Below are positions 12,733 to 14,323 of a DNA stretch of 14,323 nucleotides, piece by piece (within the stretch, counting starts at the first letter, position 1; each line of letters starts with the position of its first letter). The position numbers and the translations under genes are program-made. The stretch is from an archaeon. GTDB taxonomy: Archaea > Nanoarchaeota > Nanoarchaeia > Pacearchaeales > GW2011-AR1. The notes beneath the pieces are model-generated. The model did not search any database. It was not told where the DNA came from and saw nothing but the letters and a program-made list of their open reading frames with translations. Location of the stretch: positions 1 to 14,323 of the forward strand of contig DAOWCW010000009.1 in the NCBI GenBank assembly GCA_030639395.1. The letters are read 5' to 3'.

Positions 12733-12924
12733 ATGCAAGATAATAATTTAATAGGAATTTTGATGTGGGTAGTAGGAATCCTTGTGTCCCTAGCAGTAGG
12801 ATCAGGAATGATTGATGGAACACTAGTAATCCCAATGATACCATCGATTATTACAGCCATCGCTGGATGGGTAGTTGTAATGGGTGCAATCATTAGCGTA
12901 ATTCTAGCAATCTTCAATAAATAA
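12733..12924 (+). CDS. Very small two-TM membrane protein, hypothetical
   Basis: A 63-aa protein that is almost entirely hydrophobic: one segment at about 7-27 (IGILMWVVGILVSLAVGSGM) and one at about 38-60 (TAIAGWVVVMGAIISVILAI). A Gly/Pro-containing turn lies between them. Small two-helix proteins of this look are frequent in Woesearchaeota-type genomes and resemble small pore or spanin-like proteins only in a general way. It follows the gene at 12421 in one operon. Function unknown. Confidence 0.75.
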   Translation: MQDNNLIGILMWVVGILVSLAVGSGMIDGTLVIPMIPSIITAIAGWVVVMGAIISVILAIFNK

Positions 12925-12937
12925 ACAAATTTTTATT

Positions 12938-12969
12938 TGTCCAAATTTTTTGGACACCCTTCTTTTTTT
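12938..12969 (+). terminator. Hairpin plus T-run between convergent genes
   Basis: TGTCCAAA-TTT-TTTGGACA (12938-12956) has an 8-bp stem and is followed by CCCTTCTTTTTTT. It lies 14 bp after the stop at 12924 and reaches the stop of the opposing gene at 12968, so it can end the plus-strand operon. Confidence 0.7.
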
Positions 12970-13183
12970 AAAATTCGCCCTCATCCGCACCATCTTTCAA
13001 ACTTAAAATCAAAGCAACCATAAACAAAACAAATCCCGGGAATCCAAATACCAAAGTATTTCCCATCGCATCTACAAAATTAGCCTCAATTCTACCACTA
13101 ATAGGCACCATAATCATAGAAAGCGTTACCCCAACAACCCATCCAATACCAACACAAAGCGTCCCCAACAACTCCATTTTCAT
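12968..13183 (-). CDS. Small two-TM membrane protein, hypothetical (minus strand)
   Basis: A 71-aa protein from ATG 13183 (MKMELLGTLC). A TATA box 25 bp upstream selects this start; a longer frame to 13198 uses TTG and is too close to the box. Two hydrophobic segments (about 5-28 and 42-62) flank a short loop (SGRIEANFVDAMGN), and the tail is acidic (KDGADEGEF). No family is recognised. It is convergent with the operon at 12421-12924. Confidence 0.6.
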   Translation of the reverse strand: MKMELLGTLCVGIGWVVGVTLSMIMVPISGRIEANFVDAMGNTLVFGFPGFVLFMVALILSLKDGADEGEF

Positions 13184-13203
13184 ACTAATAAAATACAACA
13201 GCC

Positions 13204-13212
13204 ATTTTTATA
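13204..13212 (-). promoter_or_regulatory. TATA box of the minus-strand membrane-protein gene
   Basis: The minus strand reads AAAAGTATAAAAAT around this position, centred 25 bp before ATG 13183. Confidence 0.55.
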
Positions 13213-13234
13213 CTTTTCCAAAAACCCCACTCAA

Positions 13235-13306
13235 CCAAAAATCTCCCCAATTCCAAAATCCCGTGTAATCCTATGTAATCTCGTGGGTAAATTTTCCCCC
13301 TTCCCC
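13235..13306. repeat. Composite intergenic repeat, copy B
   Basis: It repeats the series at 803-870: CCAAAAATCTCCCC, three tandem 10-mers (AATCCCGTGT, AATCCTATGT, AATCTCGTGG at 13257-13286), then TAAATTTTCCCCCTTCCCC. As in copy A, it lies just upstream of a minus-strand promoter and about 100 bp before a hairpin element. The stretch 13307-13404 is C-rich filler with no gene. Confidence 0.65.
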
Positions 13307-13404
13307 AATCTCCCCAACCTCTAATACCCAACCCCAACCCCGACCACCGACATCTAACCTAACACCCCACCCCCACATTCCAACCAAACCAAACAAAACC
13401 AAGT

Positions 13405-13462
13405 GTCCATAAGAAATAATGCGCGTTTTTCTGAAAGAAAAATGCCATAATTTTTTATGGAA
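13405..13462. repeat. Hairpin element, copy 5
   Basis: Outer arms TCCATAAGAAATAATG and CATAATTTTTTATGGA flank an inner stem GCGTTTTTCT-GA-AAGAAAAATGC (one mismatch). The inner part is close to that of copy 4, while the outer arms are closer to copy 2. Confidence 0.75.
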
Positions 13463-13465
13463 TAA

Positions 13466-13556
13466 TACCCACCACCGACTACCCACCACCGACTACCCAC
13501 CACCCACTACCAACCCCCGACTACCCACCACCCACCACCCACCACCCACCACCCAA
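13466..13556. repeat. Tandem 14-bp repeats, degenerating to CCCACCA units
   Basis: TACCCACCACCGAC occurs at 13466 and 13480, with variants at 13494 and 13508, then TACCCACCACCCACC runs into pure CCCACCA-type repeats to about 13556. It starts four bases after hairpin copy 5. A plus-strand reading frame across it encodes only Pro/Thr/His repeats and is not a gene. No gene is supported between 13557 and 13823. Confidence 0.8.
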
Positions 13557-13686
13557 TACAAGAATCCAACCAACAACTTTCACAAAGGTTACTTTAGTGC
13601 ACAATCCACCCCGAAGACAGAATTTATTAGCCCCAAATCCGAAACACCTAAATTTAAAAAAAGATATAAAATAAAAACCCATAAAA

Positions 13687-13811
13687 GTTCGCATAATCTT
13701 AAAAACACCTAAAATTTTAATAAAGTTCGCACAATATTGATTATATGACGTTCTTCCAGTTATAAACGAACGGATTTAGACCGTTTGCACAAATTATTTA
13801 ATATGCGAACG
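13687..13811. promoter_or_regulatory. Cluster of GTTCGCAyAAT motifs upstream of the HNH gene
   Basis: GTTCGCATAAT (13687), GTTCGCACAAT (13725) and GTTTGCACAAA (13783) lie on the plus strand, and the inverted form ATATGCGAACG is at 13801-13811. CGAACGG with CCGTTTG also forms an imperfect dyad (13768-13787). TATA-like GTTATAAAC (13759) and TTATTTAATATG (near 13797) are interleaved, so this could be the promoter and operator region of the next gene. Confidence 0.5.
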
Positions 13812-13823
13812 TTTTTTTTCTAA

Positions 13824-14291
13824 ATCGTAATCAAAACCTGCCTTAATTGCAAAGCCGAAAAAGAACATCATGCCAAAGGCCTCTGTTATACATGCTACAA
13901 AAAACTCAACTGGAAACCCAAAATCAAAACATGTCGCCGTTGCAAACGAAAACTCGCAATCCACGCCAAAAACCTCTGTGCCGGATGCTACAACCTAACA
14001 TTCCACTTAGACAAATCAAAAGCCTATAACCAACGAAAACGAAACAACATAAACCTCAAAACCTTCCGAAAAGTCACACAACGATGCGTCATCTGCGAAT
14101 TCGACAAAATAGTAGACATCCACCACATCGACCTCAATAAAACCAATAACTCACCAAAAAACCTAATAGGCCTCTGCCCAAATCACCACAGAATGATCCA
14201 CAATCACAACTTCCGCCCAGAAATTTTCGCAATACTCAAACAAAAAGGATTCGACCTCCCACTCGAAATTACCCATACATCTCAAAATTAG
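13824..14291 (+). CDS. HNH endonuclease-like protein with Cys-rich N-terminus, no canonical start codon
   Basis: An open frame of 155 codons. Two similar Cys modules come first: CLNC...LCYTCYKKL and CRRC...LCAGCYNL, probably zinc ribbons. The HNH domain follows: C88-x2-C91, DIHHID at 98-103 with the catalytic H100-H101, N113 in SPKNLIGLC, and HHRMIH at 121-126. Zn ligands and HNH residues are all present, so it looks functional. The frame has no ATG, GTG or TTG between the stop at 13821 and the first Cys; ATC at 13824 is the first codon. An in-frame ATG at 13803 is cut off by TAA after six codons, right after a T8 run. A non-AUG start, a sequencing or true frameshift, or decay are possible. 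HNH proteins of this type are often mobile or defence-linked. Confidence 0.75.
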   Translation: MVIKTCLNCKAEKEHHAKGLCYTCYKKLNWKPKIKTCRRCKRKLAIHAKNLCAGCYNLTFHLDKSKAYNQRKRNNINLKTFRKVTQRCVICEFDKIVDIHHIDLNKTNNSPKNLIGLCPNHHRMIHNHNFRPEIFAILKQKGFDLPLEITHTSQN

Positions 14292-14323
14292 AACATTTCT
14301 CCAACAAAATTTAAACATCCCTA

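Noticed and set aside
13419..13712. Plus-strand 97-codon frame
   Set aside because: It reads through the hairpin and the 14-bp tandem array, giving Pro/Thr repeats only.
1..14323. tRNA or rRNA genes
   Set aside because: I looked for T-arm words (GTTCGAnnC) and found only matches inside DP1 and DP2 coding sequence without acceptor pairing.

Overview
The window looks like chromosomal DNA of a low-GC DPANN archaeon, probably of the Pacearchaeota/Woesearchaeota kind. The evidence is both subunits of the archaeal D-family DNA polymerase, an Orc1/Cdc6 initiator, TATA boxes about 23-28 nt before start codons (leaderless transcripts), and short proteins of the DPANN type. Lineage is inferred from protein character only; no rRNA or tRNA gene was seen.

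Layout. 1-1178: an intergenic repeat array around a secreted Cys-rich protein gene (minus). 1179-2576: an AlbA_2/Schlafen-type regulator (minus) whose base composition differs from its neighbours. 2620-9285: a minus-strand replication operon, orc1/cdc6 then PolD small subunit (DP1) then PolD large subunit (DP2). 9286-9710: a candidate replication origin, with two ORB-like boxes in opposite orientation around about 200 bp of nearly pure A/T. 9711-11100: three plus-strand genes, each with its own TATA box: a PRC-barrel protein, a SecB-like small protein, and a coiled-coil/winged-helix protein whose linker DNA contains a third, near-canonical ORB. 11101-11490: an AT-rich convergent spacer with palindromes. 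11491-12099: a second coiled-coil/repeat-linker/HTH protein (minus). 12421-13183: three small membrane proteins. 13184-13823: a second intergenic repeat array. 13824-14291: an HNH nuclease-like ORF with two Cys-rich N-terminal modules and no canonical start codon.

How it fits together. Initiator, polymerase and origin lie side by side, as in Thermococcales. Two regulators of the same architecture (N-terminal coil, Thr/Gln-rich repeat linker, C-terminal HTH) lie next to the origin. One shares a 19-bp promoter core with the PRC-barrel gene beside the origin; the other carries an ORB inside its coding sequence. This is the best candidate for an undescribed origin-linked system.

Two further points stand out. 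A family of dispersed hairpin elements (five copies, outer arms TTCCATA...TATGGAA) occurs between genes, between DP1 and DP2, and inside DP2. DP1 has lost several metal ligands of its phosphoesterase site, so proofreading is probably absent. The plus strand is C-rich and G-poor over most of the window regardless of gene direction; the clearest reversal is just right of the candidate origin.
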